From Anabaena minutissima FACHB-250 (GTDB lineage Bacteria; Cyanobacteriota; Cyanobacteriia; Cyanobacteriales; Nostocaceae): a stretch of DNA of 64,000 bases. The stretch spans positions 1 through 64,000 of the forward strand of contig NZ_JACJRG010000025.1 of the NCBI RefSeq assembly GCF_014697125.1, in the 5' to 3' direction. Shown here in pieces: positions 8,127-18,700 of the stretch (position 1 is the first letter of the stretch; each line of letters opens with the position of its first letter). The notes below the pieces were generated by a model that was given only the letters and a program-made list of their open reading frames with translations, searched no databases and was not told the origin of the DNA. A program made the translations under genes and the position numbers.

Positions 8127-8912
8127 ATGTCTGTGCAAAAAATAATTTTTAGGCTATCTGCCCTCTATGGATTTGGGGCTTGTTTATTAGCTGTAATGCC
8201 TTCTGCTTCAGCTTTTACTTTTTCCCAAGGCGGCGATAGTGTCACAATTACCGCCGCAGATATAAATAAGACTTTTGAAATTAACTTCAATGGAAACGTT
8301 AGTACACAGAATGTTCAAGGACTTTCATCCAAAGCAACTTTTACATTCCTAGGATTCACTACAGTTGGTAGTAATACCGAAGCAAAGTTTGATATCATCC
8401 TATCTAATACATCTAGTGACGGTATCACCTCTAGAACATCTGCTTTAGGTTTTGACGTTAGTAATACCCTACTAGGAATTGGAAATCCCAGTGGTTCTGG
8501 AAACACAAGAGTTTCTGGGCTTTTTAGCAACGATAGAAGTGGTGAATTTCCCAATCAATTTGGCGACGTTGATGTCTGCTTCACTGACGGTAACTCCTGC
8601 CAGGGTGGTAAAAATGGTGGTGTTAGCACTGATGAGAAGGCTACTTTTTCTCCTATCCTTGCTTTCACAGGTAATGTTAGCAGCTTTACCCTAAGTAATT
8701 TAGGCGTGCGCTACCAAAGTATTGACGGTACAAGTACTATTGACAATAAAACTTTCAATGGTGATAGCGGTACAGGTCGAGGATACTATATCGCACCACC
8801 ACCACCACCTAAAAAAGTACCTGAGCCAGCTACAGCAGCTGCTCTTGGTTTATTTGCTGTGGGTGCATCGCAGCTTAAAAAGAAACAGCCTTTGCTATCA
8901 GTCTCAATCTGA
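8127..8912 (+). CDS. Secreted PEP-CTERM sorting-signal protein
   Basis: 261 residues. A Sec signal peptide covers residues 1-29 (hydrophobic YGFGACLLAVMPSASA, cleavage likely after ASA). The middle is a Ser/Thr/Asn/Gly-rich beta-type domain with two cysteines (about 151 and 158). The C terminus has a proline run, VPEPATAAALG, a short hydrophobic stretch and basic KKK, which together form a PEP-CTERM signal. Such signals direct proteins to exosortase-dependent processing at the cell surface and often accompany exopolysaccharide. No exosortase gene is in the window. The specific function of the body is unknown. A strong terminator follows. Confidence 0.8.
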   Translation: MSVQKIIFRLSALYGFGACLLAVMPSASAFTFSQGGDSVTITAADINKTFEINFNGNVSTQNVQGLSSKATFTFLGFTTVGSNTEAKFDIILSNTSSDGITSRTSALGFDVSNTLLGIGNPSGSGNTRVSGLFSNDRSGEFPNQFGDVDVCFTDGNSCQGGKNGGVSTDEKATFSPILAFTGNVSSFTLSNLGVRYQSIDGTSTIDNKTFNGDSGTGRGYYIAPPPPPKKVPEPATAAALGLFAVGASQLKKKQPLLSVSI

Positions 8913-8940
8913 TTTTTCAGAAATTATTCAGATCATATGA

Positions 8941-8985
8941 GGGCGGCTGCAATTCCTTCTTAGTTAGGGAGCAGCCGTCCTTTTT
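8941..8985 (+). terminator. Rho-independent terminator of the PEP-CTERM gene
   Basis: GGGCGGCTGC (8941-8950) pairs with GCAGCCGTCC (8971-8980) with one G-T wobble, followed by TTTTT. Confidence 0.85.
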
Positions 8986-9043
8986 ACTAAATTGCAAAAG
9001 TAAAGTTCTAGAATTAATAGATATTGAACCATACGAGGACTTT

Positions 9044-9307
9044 ATGGCTGCTAAGGTAGAAATTTACACTTGGATGACTTGCCCATTCTGCATCCGCGCC
9101 AAAAATTTGCTGACTCAAAAGGGTGTTGAATTTACTGAATACAGTATTGATGGAGACGAAGCAGCACGGGCTAAAATGTCAGAAAGAGCAAATGGAAGAC
9201 GTTCTCTACCACAAATTTTTATCAACGATCACCATGTGGGTGGTTGTGATGATATCCACGCTTTGGAAGCTAAAGGCAAGTTAGATGAATTATTAGCCAC
9301 TAGCTAG
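9044..9307 (+). CDS. grxC: Glutaredoxin 3
   Basis: 87-residue glutaredoxin with the dithiol active site CPFC at residues 13-16, the cis-proline segment SLPQIF and the glutathione-binding GGCDD turn. It reduces disulfides and glutathione mixed disulfides in the cytosol using glutathione. It lies about 150 bases upstream of gshB on the same strand, so glutathione use and synthesis are adjacent. An AGGAC sequence precedes the ATG at a short distance. The intergenic stretch holds short CACCTGT-type repeats. Confidence 0.93.
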   Translation: MAAKVEIYTWMTCPFCIRAKNLLTQKGVEFTEYSIDGDEAARAKMSERANGRRSLPQIFINDHHVGGCDDIHALEAKGKLDELLATS

Positions 9308-9456
9308 TAAGTAGAGAGTCGGGAATAGGGTAAAAACCAAACAAACAAATCAAACCTTCTTTCCTGTCACCTGTCCTCTGTCACCTATCACCTGTATTTC
9401 TTGAGATAATCTAAATTGACTATCCTGGGAATGTTCTGGCGATTGAGGCAAAAAGT

Positions 9457-10425
9457 GTGAAACTGGCTTTTATTATTGATCCCATCCATCAGCTTGACCC
9501 GTGTCATGACACAAGCGTTGCTTTGATGGAAGCAGCACAAATTTTGGGACATGAAGTGTGGGTAACTCAGGTTAACTGGCTGAGTGTAGTAGACAGCAAA
9601 GCTTGGGCGATGTTACAGCAGGTGGAAATTACACCAGTGGAGTTGCTAGAGGGACGCTGGATAGCGGCGAACCCTTGGTATAAGTTGAGCCAGCGTCCCT
9701 TCCTGTCCCTGGAAACGATGGATGCAGTATTTATGCGGACAGATCCACCTGTAAATGATTCTTACCTCTACGCTACCTATATTCTGGATTACATTGACCA
9801 AAATAAAACTTTGGTGATCAACAATCCCAGTGGTATCCGAGACGCAAACGAAAAAATGTATGCCCTCCAGTTTACCAATGCCATTCCAGAAACCATTGTG
9901 AGTGCTGATAAGGAGTTAATTCGCCAATTTGTTGCAGCTAAAGGAGCAGCGATTATCAAGCCACTAGGTAATAAAGCTGGGGAAGGGATTTTATTTTTGC
10001 AATCAGGCGATCGCAATTTTAATTCTATAGTTGAACTCAGTACCTACCAAGGTCGATTACCAGTCATGGTACAAACTTATTTACCAGAGGCTAAAGAAGG
10101 AGACAAGCGGATTATCCTCCTCAATGGAGAGCCTATTGGCGCACTCAATCGTCTATCTAGTGGGAGTGATTTTCGCAACAATATGGCAACTGGCGGTACA
10201 GTGGCTAAAACCGACATCGCCCCCAGAGAGTACGAAATCTGCTCCCAAGTAGCTGCAAAATTGCGTCAAGACGGTTTAATTTTTGTGGGTATTGATGTGA
10301 TTGGCGGTTACTTGACGGAAGTAAATGTCACCAGTCCCACCGGATTGAGAGAAATTGACAGGCTGGATGGTACTCGCCTTGCTCATCAAGTCATTAAGTG
10401 GATCGAGCAAACTTTGCAAAAATAA
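9457..10425 (+). CDS. gshB: Glutathione synthetase
   Basis: 322-residue ATP-grasp ligase that joins gamma-glutamylcysteine and glycine to make glutathione. Family features: KLAFIIDPIHQLDP at the N terminus, MRTDPPVNDSYLYAT, the grasp lysine region AAIIKPLGNKAGEGI, and TEVNVTSPTGLREI near the C terminus. Length is typical of bacterial GshB. The start is GTG 9457, directly before the conserved KLAFIIDP. It follows grxC on the same strand and converges with ftsZ. Confidence 0.95.
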   Translation: MKLAFIIDPIHQLDPCHDTSVALMEAAQILGHEVWVTQVNWLSVVDSKAWAMLQQVEITPVELLEGRWIAANPWYKLSQRPFLSLETMDAVFMRTDPPVNDSYLYATYILDYIDQNKTLVINNPSGIRDANEKMYALQFTNAIPETIVSADKELIRQFVAAKGAAIIKPLGNKAGEGILFLQSGDRNFNSIVELSTYQGRLPVMVQTYLPEAKEGDKRIILLNGEPIGALNRLSSGSDFRNNMATGGTVAKTDIAPREYEICSQVAAKLRQDGLIFVGIDVIGGYLTEVNVTSPTGLREIDRLDGTRLAHQVIKWIEQTLQK

Positions 10426-10533
10426 AAAACTAAAATAACTGACATTTATTGCCGCATCTCTAATTTGCTCTATCCTGAAGTTACGGCAAGGCAAGTTTTT
10501 TCTAGGCAATACGACAAAGCCGTTGGTTCACGA

Positions 10534-10561
10534 ATCAACATCAACCAAGATTGATGTTGAT
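10534..10561. terminator. Hairpin between convergent gshB and ftsZ
   Basis: An 11-bp perfect stem, ATCAACATCAA (10534-10544) with TTGATGTTGAT (10551-10561), has a 6-base loop. It lies in the 283-bp gap between two convergent genes, so a bidirectional terminator is plausible, although the flanking T-tract is weak. No gene is seen in the rest of the gap. Confidence 0.55.
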
Positions 10562-10708
10562 TTGTTAACAAACAGATATTTACGCAGATAGCAACAATAC
10601 TGCTAACCACTGCATTTTCCCTATCTCTCTGCTTGAGAATTAACAGATTTTATATAGCACTCAGCCTGACCTAAGACTACAAATTTTAATAATCTCAAAT
10701 CTAAACTC

Positions 10709-11995
10709 TTAATTCCGTGGTGGTGTGCGTCGCCTCTGGAGAAAGTCAGGAATATCTAAACCAGACTTTTCTTTAGGCTCTGGAGTGACTGCTGGTGGAT
10801 TAGCAGCTGGTGGCTGCGAAGATTGCCGTTTAGGTGGAGTTGTTACACGGGCATTAGCTACACTCTGTTGGGGTGCTGCTTGTATTTCCCCAGTAAATCC
10901 AGTAGCAATCACAGTAATTCTGACCTCACCTTGTAGCCTGTCATCAATGACTGCACCAAAAATAATATTAGCGTTAGGATCAACAACTTCGTAGATCGTC
11001 TCTGCGGCGGCATTGACTTCATGTAGAGTCAGATCGCTACCACCGGTAATATTAAAGACAACTCCTCTAGCTCCTTCAATAGAACATTCTAACAGTGGTG
11101 AAGAAATAGCGGCGATCGCAGCTTCTCTCGCTCTTGATTTTCCAGAACTCACACCAATTCCCATCAACGCCGAGCCTGCATCAGCCATTACAGCGCGAAC
11201 ATCAGCAAAGTCTACGTTTACCAAGCCAGGAATCGTAATGATATCGGAAATACCTTGCACACCTTGACGTAATACATCGTCTGCATAGCGAAAAGCTTCT
11301 TGCACTGGTGTTTGTTCAGGAATCACTTCCAATAGCTTATTGTTAGGAATAATAATTAGTGTATCAACCCTACTTTTGAGCCCTTCAATACCTTGCTCTG
11401 CCTGGGTAGTACGGCGACGACCTTCAAAGACAAAAGGACGTGTCACCACACCAACAGTTAGTGCGCCCATTTCTTTAGCTATTTCTGCGACAATGGGCGC
11501 AGCACCAGTACCAGTGCCACCTCCCATACCAGCAGTAATAAACACTAAATCAGCACCCTCTAAAGCTGTAGCAATTTCATCCCTCGATTCTTCTGCGGCC
11601 TTTTGACCAATAGCCGGATTACCGCCAGCCCCTAAACCTCTTGTGAGTTTTTGTCCAATTTGTAACCGACTAGGCGCACCTGCTAGAGTCAAAGCTTGGG
11701 CATCCGTATTAATTGACCAAAACTCTACCCCAGAAACATCAGATTCAATCATGCGGTTCACCGCATTTCCACCACCACCACCTACACCTATCACTTTAAT
11801 ATTGGCTACCCGTCCTGGAACAATCTCACCAATTCTGCCACTTTCGGTATTAATTTTCTTGCTGTCGTGGTTTTGTGCAAAATTCAGTCCAGAATGATTA
11901 AAGGGGTTAGATGCGTTTACTGCTAAGGAGAAACCAGGTTGCCCCAAAGATTGGGAGTTTTTATAGGTAAGCTCTTGGTTATTATCAAGTGTCAT
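10709..11995 (-). CDS. ftsZ: Cell division GTPase FtsZ
   Basis: 428-residue bacterial tubulin that polymerises into the Z ring. An N-terminal extension of about 60 residues, typical of heterocystous cyanobacteria, precedes VIGVGGGGGNAVNRMI. The tubulin signature GGGTGTGAAP, the T7 loop with NVDFADVRAVM, and the C-terminal linker ending in a conserved peptide with LDIPDFLQRR are all visible. It lies downstream of ftsQ on the same strand, separated by 815 bases, so it probably has its own promoters there. Confidence 0.97.
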   Translation of the reverse strand: MTLDNNQELTYKNSQSLGQPGFSLAVNASNPFNHSGLNFAQNHDSKKINTESGRIGEIVPGRVANIKVIGVGGGGGNAVNRMIESDVSGVEFWSINTDAQALTLAGAPSRLQIGQKLTRGLGAGGNPAIGQKAAEESRDEIATALEGADLVFITAGMGGGTGTGAAPIVAEIAKEMGALTVGVVTRPFVFEGRRRTTQAEQGIEGLKSRVDTLIIIPNNKLLEVIPEQTPVQEAFRYADDVLRQGVQGISDIITIPGLVNVDFADVRAVMADAGSALMGIGVSSGKSRAREAAIAAISSPLLECSIEGARGVVFNITGGSDLTLHEVNAAAETIYEVVDPNANIIFGAVIDDRLQGEVRITVIATGFTGEIQAAPQQSVANARVTTPPKRQSSQPPAANPPAVTPEPKEKSGLDIPDFLQRRRTPPRN

Positions 11996-12810
11996 TGGAT
12001 TCAGAAAGGTAGATAAACGACTTTATTTCCGATGTTATTTGCCTAGAAGTCAACTATAGTTCGACATGGCCAAAATTTATGGCACTGTTATTTATTGTTG
12101 TCACCACTTCCAGCCTTAATAGGATTGTCAGTGGGAAACCTGGCTATGGCATGAGCTACAAAAGCAGCTGGTCGCACAGCTAATTCTAGAGAAGTATACC
12201 TATATTCACCTAAAATTGATCTGTATAACTTCAACAAGATATTAATATTTTTGCCACATTGTCGATTTTGCATAGTATACCTTTGGCATACACGATACAC
12301 TTTCTTTGTTAAGGGTGGAAATTGATCACTGCTATTACTATTCACACTATTGCTTTTTATCTTACTTACTGTGGTCTGTACTAGACATTGATTGTGGCTA
12401 TTTTTACAAGTTTTATAAAAATAGTACTTATAATAAATATTTTTGATTCCTTGATGATTAGTTCTAGCGGTTAAATCTAAGCACTTAGACATACATTTAA
12501 TCAAAATACAACTAAAACATCCCTAAAAATTATGAGTTCATAACACAACTTGCAAATATAAGCCACAGTATGTCTTATCTGCCTTAATAATATAGTTTAT
12601 AGGTTTCACAATTGGGAATAATTCCAAATTTTGGCAAAAATTAGTTCTATAACTGTGGTTTATCAGGGAATTCACCAAAAAGAGAGACTCTGCTTATCAG
12701 TTATAGAACAGTCTACTGCTAGTGCAATATGGCGAAATTAAATATATAGTTCTAAGCCTTAAAAGTCTTGAAGTACAGGCTGTTTAAATGTTGCATTCAG
12801 TGTAGCGGTA
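11996..12810 (-). promoter_or_regulatory. Long ftsQ-ftsZ intergenic region
   Basis: 815 bases with no convincing gene. It is AT-rich and probably contains the ftsZ promoter(s) and leader; division genes of heterocystous cyanobacteria are known for long regulated upstream regions. An inverted GTATACC/GGCATAC-like motif lies near 12277-12294. A 138-codon open frame at 12088-12504 (minus strand) was considered and rejected as low-complexity and family-less. I cannot place transcription starts from sequence alone. Confidence 0.45.
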
Positions 12811-13647
12811 CTAAGGATTTGAAGAGTTAAGGATCTCCTTTTTTTGGATCATATGTACTAATGGAGAGTCAGGGTTTGTCAAGTCAATGTACTCGATTTC
12901 ACTGGGGTTGAGTTTTTTGGGTAAGTTACGCATTCTAACAAGTAAATTAATCTGCTCAGGCAATTGAGGACTGAAAGCCCCGATATAGACATTTCCTATT
13001 TCTGTTTTCAATCTTAAGTTTGTAGGGTCTTGGCAATCAATTTCCGTAATTTTGACAGAACTTTGACTGACATAGGAATACAGTTGATTCCAGTATGAGC
13101 CGTATTTTTCTGGTAATCCAATCACTTTCAGGCTAGGCAATTTAAAGTTAGGATTCATCAGTATATATTTTTCTAAAGGTATCCAAACCCCATTTGCATC
13201 TAATAAACCTGTACTATCTTTATTAGTATTTCCTTGTTCCTTAGTTTTTTGCGCTACTGCTACAGGTACTCTTTCCTCAATTTCGATCATTAATCCTGGA
13301 GGAAAAAGGCGACGGTTAACAGTCGCTTGTGCAATAGTAGGCTGTTTCTTCAAGGATTCTGCAATAACAGAGGGTTGAATCCGCCATAAAGACTGAGGAT
13401 AAGATAGTTGTAACACCGACCGAACCGCCTCTTGTGAAAGTGATTGATTACCTGATGTTATCAATACTTGTTTAGGTGTTTTTAACACCCATATCGGTTG
13501 GATAGCCACCCACAGCAAACCACCAGCTAGTCCACTGATGGCAATGCTACGCCAAATCGTTTGCAAAATTTTTACTTGGCGTTGTCGGCGTAATCTTTGG
13601 CGACGTTGGGCTAAATCTTTGCGAGAAACAGATACAATCTCAGGCAT
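12811..13647 (-). CDS. ftsQ: Cell division protein FtsQ/DivIB
   Basis: 278 residues: a basic cytoplasmic N terminus with an RQRLRRQRQ patch (about 13-23), one membrane span (about 32-50, IAISGLAGGLLWVAI), a POTRA-like segment (ITSGNQSLSQEAVRSVLQL, then PTIAQATVNRRLFP) and a periplasmic beta domain with LRLKTEIGNVYIG. FtsQ is the bitopic divisome protein linking early and late division proteins. It precedes ftsZ as in other Nostocales. The upstream neighbour here is the cassette B ATPase, transcribed away from it. Confidence 0.9.
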   Translation of the reverse strand: MPEIVSVSRKDLAQRRQRLRRQRQVKILQTIWRSIAISGLAGGLLWVAIQPIWVLKTPKQVLITSGNQSLSQEAVRSVLQLSYPQSLWRIQPSVIAESLKKQPTIAQATVNRRLFPPGLMIEIEERVPVAVAQKTKEQGNTNKDSTGLLDANGVWIPLEKYILMNPNFKLPSLKVIGLPEKYGSYWNQLYSYVSQSSVKITEIDCQDPTNLRLKTEIGNVYIGAFSPQLPEQINLLVRMRNLPKKLNPSEIEYIDLTNPDSPLVHMIQKKEILNSSNP

Positions 13648-14139
13648 TAATACCTCATCTTTGATTACAGGCTAAATTTATTGTTAGGCTTAAATTCTCG
13701 GTCAAGTTCAGTATAAATACTGTGATGAACTAGCTGCCTTGTTTAAAAGTGGTGTGATTGCTAGTAACACTTTACAGCAACCCTAACAAAATTCAGGTGT
13801 AATTCTTATCTCAGATGTAGCCTGGGGTGTCAACTATCAATTACAGAACTGCTAACCAAGCAAGCCAAAGATAAACTGTCAAAAATTTTACCTTTAAAAA
13901 ATATAGTGCCAAGTATTACGATCATATCCGTATATCTCACTTACAAGAGAACTACTGTGTTGCCAATTCCAGAATAATTTCAAGTTGTCAGAAGATTACT
14001 TAAGAAGCTCTTGTCAGAAATAAGTGATAATTTTCATGACAAATAAATAATAAAATACGAATAATTACATACGGAATATCACTAAAAGTTAGAGATAATT
14101 AGTGTCTAAGAAGACAGAAAATAGCATCTACATCTGCAA
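13648..14139. promoter_or_regulatory. Divergent intergenic region between ftsQ and cassette B
   Basis: 492 AT-rich bases between divergent genes. It must contain the promoters of ftsQ (leftward) and of the cassette B ATPase (rightward). I see no repeat element, gene or strong hairpin. Confidence 0.4.
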
Positions 14140-15471
14140 ATGGGAAATACATTAAACTTGTCGCGCTTTTACAAAGCATGTAATCCTAGCTACACATTGA
14201 ATATGGGTATGAAGTTAGATCAGCAATACTATATAGATTTTGCTGATGTGCGTGGATGCAAGATCGTCGAAGAATTACAACGTACCATCAGTCGTATTTC
14301 TCCTGACGAGCCTACCTGTCAATTGTTTACAGGTCATATTGGTTGTGGTAAGTCAACAGAGCTACAACGCCTCAAAGCAGAGCTAGAACTAGCAGGATTC
14401 CATGTAGTTTATTTTGAGTCCAGCCAAGACCTAGACATGGCGGATATTGACATCAGTGATATTCTACTGAGTGTGGCTCGTCAAGTTAGTGTCAGTTTAG
14501 AAGCAATTGGTATCAAACAAAAACCAGGCTACTTTACCAATTTATTTAGAGAAATAGGCGATTTTTTGCAAACACCAATAGAACTTTCAGGAGAAGCCGA
14601 ATTTTCCTTGGGTATTGCCAAAATTACGGCTAAAACCAAAGATAGCACTCAGTTACGCAATCAACTGAGACAGTATTTAGAACCTCGTACCAATAGCATT
14701 CTGCAAGCGATTAATGAAGAGATATTAGAAAAAGCAATTGAACAGCTAAAGTTACGGGGTCAAAAAGGACTAGTAGTAATTGTAGATAACTTAGATCGAG
14801 TAGATATGCGTCCAATGGCATCTGGACGAACGCAACCAGAATATCTCTTCATTGATAGAGGCGAACAGTTACGCCGACTTAAATGTCATCTAGTTTACAC
14901 TATTCCACTGGCATTAATTTTCTCTAATGAGTACGAAGCACTCAAAAATCGCTTAGGTGGGGGTATTGCACCCAAGGTTTTACCAATGGTACTGGTGCGA
15001 CAAAGAGATGGTAGTGATTATGAACCAGGGATGTCTCTACTGCGCCAGTTGGTGTTAGCAAGAGCTTTTCCAGAATTTACCTCTGATGACAGGGAACGAT
15101 TTATTAGAGAGTTATTTGATTCACCAGAAACTTTAGATCGTTTATGTCGTGTTAGTGGTGGACACATACGTAACTTATTGGGGTTACTTTACAGTTGTTT
15201 GCAAAGACAAGATCCGCCATTCTCCAGAGACTGTTTAGAAGCTGTAATTAAAGACTACCGTGATGATCTGCTATTAGCTATTGATGAATTTCAGTGGGAA
15301 TTGCTATTTGAAGTAGTACAACAGCAGAGTGTGAAAGGAGAGTCAGACTACCAGAGTTTGCTCAGAAGTATGTATCTGTTTGAATATCGAGATCCTAGAG
15401 GTCGTTGGTTTGGTATTAGTCCTGCATTAGCAGAGACAGAAAAAGTTGTTGCTTGGCAAAAACTTAAGTAA
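14140..15471 (+). CDS. P-loop ATPase of cassette B (STAND/AAA-like), 443 aa
   Basis: Paralog of the gene at 1250 with the same length and motif order: VRGCKIVEELQRTI just upstream of the P-loop, Walker A GHIGCGKST at 65-73, Walker B LVVIVDNLDR at 211-220, the sensor-like CHLVYTIP around 249-256 and SGGHIRNLL at 339-347. The C-terminal 90 residues keep the LFEYRD and HPL/SPALAE-type pattern of the paralog. Probably a cytosolic ATPase acting with the 1661-residue protein encoded 251 bases downstream. No membrane segment or DNA-binding motif is visible. Role unknown; cassette membership is inferred from the duplicate at 1250-4601. Confidence 0.7.
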   Translation: MGNTLNLSRFYKACNPSYTLNMGMKLDQQYYIDFADVRGCKIVEELQRTISRISPDEPTCQLFTGHIGCGKSTELQRLKAELELAGFHVVYFESSQDLDMADIDISDILLSVARQVSVSLEAIGIKQKPGYFTNLFREIGDFLQTPIELSGEAEFSLGIAKITAKTKDSTQLRNQLRQYLEPRTNSILQAINEEILEKAIEQLKLRGQKGLVVIVDNLDRVDMRPMASGRTQPEYLFIDRGEQLRRLKCHLVYTIPLALIFSNEYEALKNRLGGGIAPKVLPMVLVRQRDGSDYEPGMSLLRQLVLARAFPEFTSDDRERFIRELFDSPETLDRLCRVSGGHIRNLLGLLYSCLQRQDPPFSRDCLEAVIKDYRDDLLLAIDEFQWELLFEVVQQQSVKGESDYQSLLRSMYLFEYRDPRGRWFGISPALAETEKVVAWQKLK

Positions 15472-15643
15472 GAAAACAATAGCTTAAGCAACTCAATACG
15501 CAAAATTCAAACTTAAAATCCTCAACTTTATGGAAGTTTGAATTATGATTAATTTTAAATTGGTACAAGCACGCTGCAAAAGCAGTTATTCATTTTTTTG
15601 ACACAACACATTTTTATGTGTAAATCGTTGGATGAATAAAAGT

Positions 15644-15668
15644 GTAAAAGGCTAACTATGCCTTTTAC
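15644..15668 (+). promoter_or_regulatory. Perfect hairpin between the cassette B genes
   Basis: GTAAAAGGC (15644-15652) pairs perfectly with GCCTTTTAC (15660-15668) around a 7-base loop, 54 bases before the giant gene. It is not followed at once by a T-run, so it could be a weak terminator, an attenuator that lowers expression of the downstream gene, or an mRNA processing site. Confidence 0.45.
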
Positions 15669-15722
15669 ATTCTGCCGTGTTGAGATTTTTGTATTTTATT
15701 TCTATTTTTAAAATTTATAATT

Positions 15723-18700
15723 ATGACACAATGCCAACTGACGACAGCGATCACTAATAATAATCAGCATTCTCTACAAAGACTAATTAGGTCTATTAAG
15801 CTTTCTAAAGACCAATTTGCTCTAATTTTAGTACGTTGTAATTATAAACATCTACGAGAGCAAATGCTAAATGAACTACGCTCTCAAAGTCAAGATATAA
15901 ATATCAGAGAGCTATTTCTACCACCATCGACTACCACCTTACATACAACCATATCCTCAGAACTATTTCTAGAACAACCTGCTGTTGCTACAGATTCATT
16001 ACCATCATCTGTAATGGTTTTTGGTCTAGAATCAATCATTTCTCTTGATGATTTAATTATTGGGATTAATCAAGCACGAGATATCTATGCAGCTACTTTC
16101 CCTTTTCCGCTAGTATTATGGCTACAAGATGAAGTAGCATCATCGCTTTCTAGGTTAGCACCTGATTTTAAAAGTTGGGCAGCGACCACAATTAAATTTG
16201 AACTTGCAAAAGAAGATTTAATTGCATTAATTAGGGAAGAAACTGAGTCTTTATTTGCTAGAGTTTTAGAAACAGGGGCTGATAAATTTATATCTAATGC
16301 TGCGCTTAATTTAGATCCTAAGTCGCAACACCGTCACGAAATAGAGTCAGCTCGTAATGATTTACTGCGCTTATATAGTTTGCAATTAGAACCGGGACTA
16401 GAAGCTAGCTTAGAATTTGTTTTGGGAAGAGATAAATATGCAAATGATCAAATTAATAGTGCTTTAGCTCATTACCAAAAAAGCCTAGCTTTGTGGCAGA
16501 GGGAAGCAAGAAAGCTAAGAGATTTAGGTGCTGTCAAGTGTCATTACTCTCATGAGCTTTGGCAGGCAATCATATCATTTCACCTGGGTTTGTGTTATCG
16601 CCGGATGGCAGATTTACACCGAGGTAGTAAGAGTAGCTATTGGCAACGTGCTTTGTTATGGTTTCAACAATGTCTAGAGATATTGGCAGAAGCGCAAAGA
16701 GAAGATTTAGTTGCTAAGTTTATTCTTTCAGCCTGTGAAATGTTACAACACTTACAAGGTTGGGAAGAATTAAAGATATTAACTCACAAATCTTTAAAGT
16801 TACATAAAATATATGGGTTCCCAGCACAAATTGCTCAAGATTATAGCTTTTTAGCTGCGATCGCAATTACGGAATCTAATTGGATATTAGCTCATGAACT
16901 CGTCAATGCATCTCTAGCGATCGCAGAACAATCCACAGAAATTTCTCCCCACCAAGAAAGTAGATATCTATTATTATTAGCCAGAACACAATGGCATTTA
17001 GGAAAGCCAGAAGAAGCAATTAGTAACCTAGAATGGGCTAAGGTAGTTTGTGAAGTCCACCATGAACCTTCACTTTATTTGGAAATTTTAGACGAGTTGC
17101 GATCGCTCTATTTTATCGAACGGCATGACTATCTAGAAGCATTTAAAATCAAACAAGAAAAAATTCAAATTGAGCATCAATATGGCTTTCGTGCTTTTAT
17201 TGGTGCTAGTCAATTACAACCACAACGTTACAAAATAAACTCAGTTTTAGAATCTCAAAAAATAGCATCTATTCCTGATGATATTGCCCAGGAAATAGCT
17301 GTATCTGGAAGACAGCAAGATATTCATCGTTTAATTGAAAGAATTACTCGTTCTGATTATAAACTTACCATAGTTCATGGCCCATCTGGAGTTGGCAAAA
17401 GCTCAATTTTGAAAGCAGGTTTAGTCCCTGCTCTTATGGGAAAAGTTATTGGTGATCGTATCCCTTTATCCATTGTTTTATCTGCGTATACTGATTGGAT
17501 TTCTGCTTTAGGAAACTGTGTTAATCAAGCGATCTCACAGACAGATATCTCAAGTTTAGTTGAATTTACTCCGACTAGTATTATTGAAAAAATTCGCTTA
17601 ATTGTTGAACGAAATTACACAATAATTATTATTCTTGATCAGTTTGAAGAATTTTTCTTTATTAATCATGTTGATCAAAGAATGAATTTTTATTATTTTT
17701 TGAGTCAATGTTTGAATATTCCTTATGTAAAAATAATTATTTCTTTGAGAGAAGATTATTTACACTATTTATTGGAATTTGAACGTCTTAGTAAGAGTAG
17801 TAGTGAAATTTTATATGATTTAAGTGTAATCAACCAAAATATTTTAGATAAAGATATTCGCTATTATTTAGGAAATTTTTCGATTGAGGATGCTTTAAGT
17901 ATTATATGTAGCTTTACTCAAAACTCTCACTATGAAATGAGCAGTGAACTAATTAACAAACTAGTACAAGATTTAGCAGGAGATATAGGAGAAGTACATC
18001 CAATTGAATTGCAAATAGTAGGCGCACAATTACAAGCAGAGAATATTACAACTTTAGAAAAATATAAACTTTGTGGTGGCTCGAAAAAATTAGTAGAGCG
18101 ATGGTTAGAAGAGGTGATCAAAGATTGTGGGATAAAAAATGAAGCGTTAAGTTGGCAATTATTATTTGAGCTAACTGATGAAAAAGGTACACGTCCATTA
18201 AAAAATAAAATTGATTTTGCCCACGTCATCGAACAATATAGTAATGCAATATCAGATTTTGATTCATCTGGAGATTTAATTTTAGAGATTTTAGTTGGTT
18301 CAGGGTTAGTATTACGTTGGCGAGAAGAAGCAGGCGATCGCTACCAACTAGTGCATGATTATTTGGTAGAACCAATTCGTCAAAAAAATAATTACGGTAT
18401 AGCAGCTGAATTAGAGAAGGTAAAAGGCGAAAAAAAGCAAGCTGAAGTAGCTCAACAGGTTTCGCAAGAACAACTCAATTTAGTTTTGCGAAGGCGATTG
18501 CGAGAAGCACGCATAGCTGGTGTCCTGCTAGCAATCATGGGTAGCACTATCGCCTCTCTATGGTGGCAAGCTGACATCCAGAAAAGAGCCGCAGAAATGC
18601 AAACAATCCGCGCTGAACGCAGTGAAACCAATTTACAAATTAGCGCGATCGCTTCCTCTAGTGAAGCCTTATACACTTCTAATCAGCAATTTGATGCCCT

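Noticed and set aside
10725..11897. Several open frames on the plus strand opposite ftsZ
   Set aside because: They are antisense shadows of a clearly coding gene with strong codon constraint.
12088..12504. 138-codon minus-strand frame between ftsZ and ftsQ
   Set aside because: Composition is AT-driven (many K, N, Y, S), with no family resemblance and no clear ribosome site. The region is better explained as ftsZ regulatory DNA.
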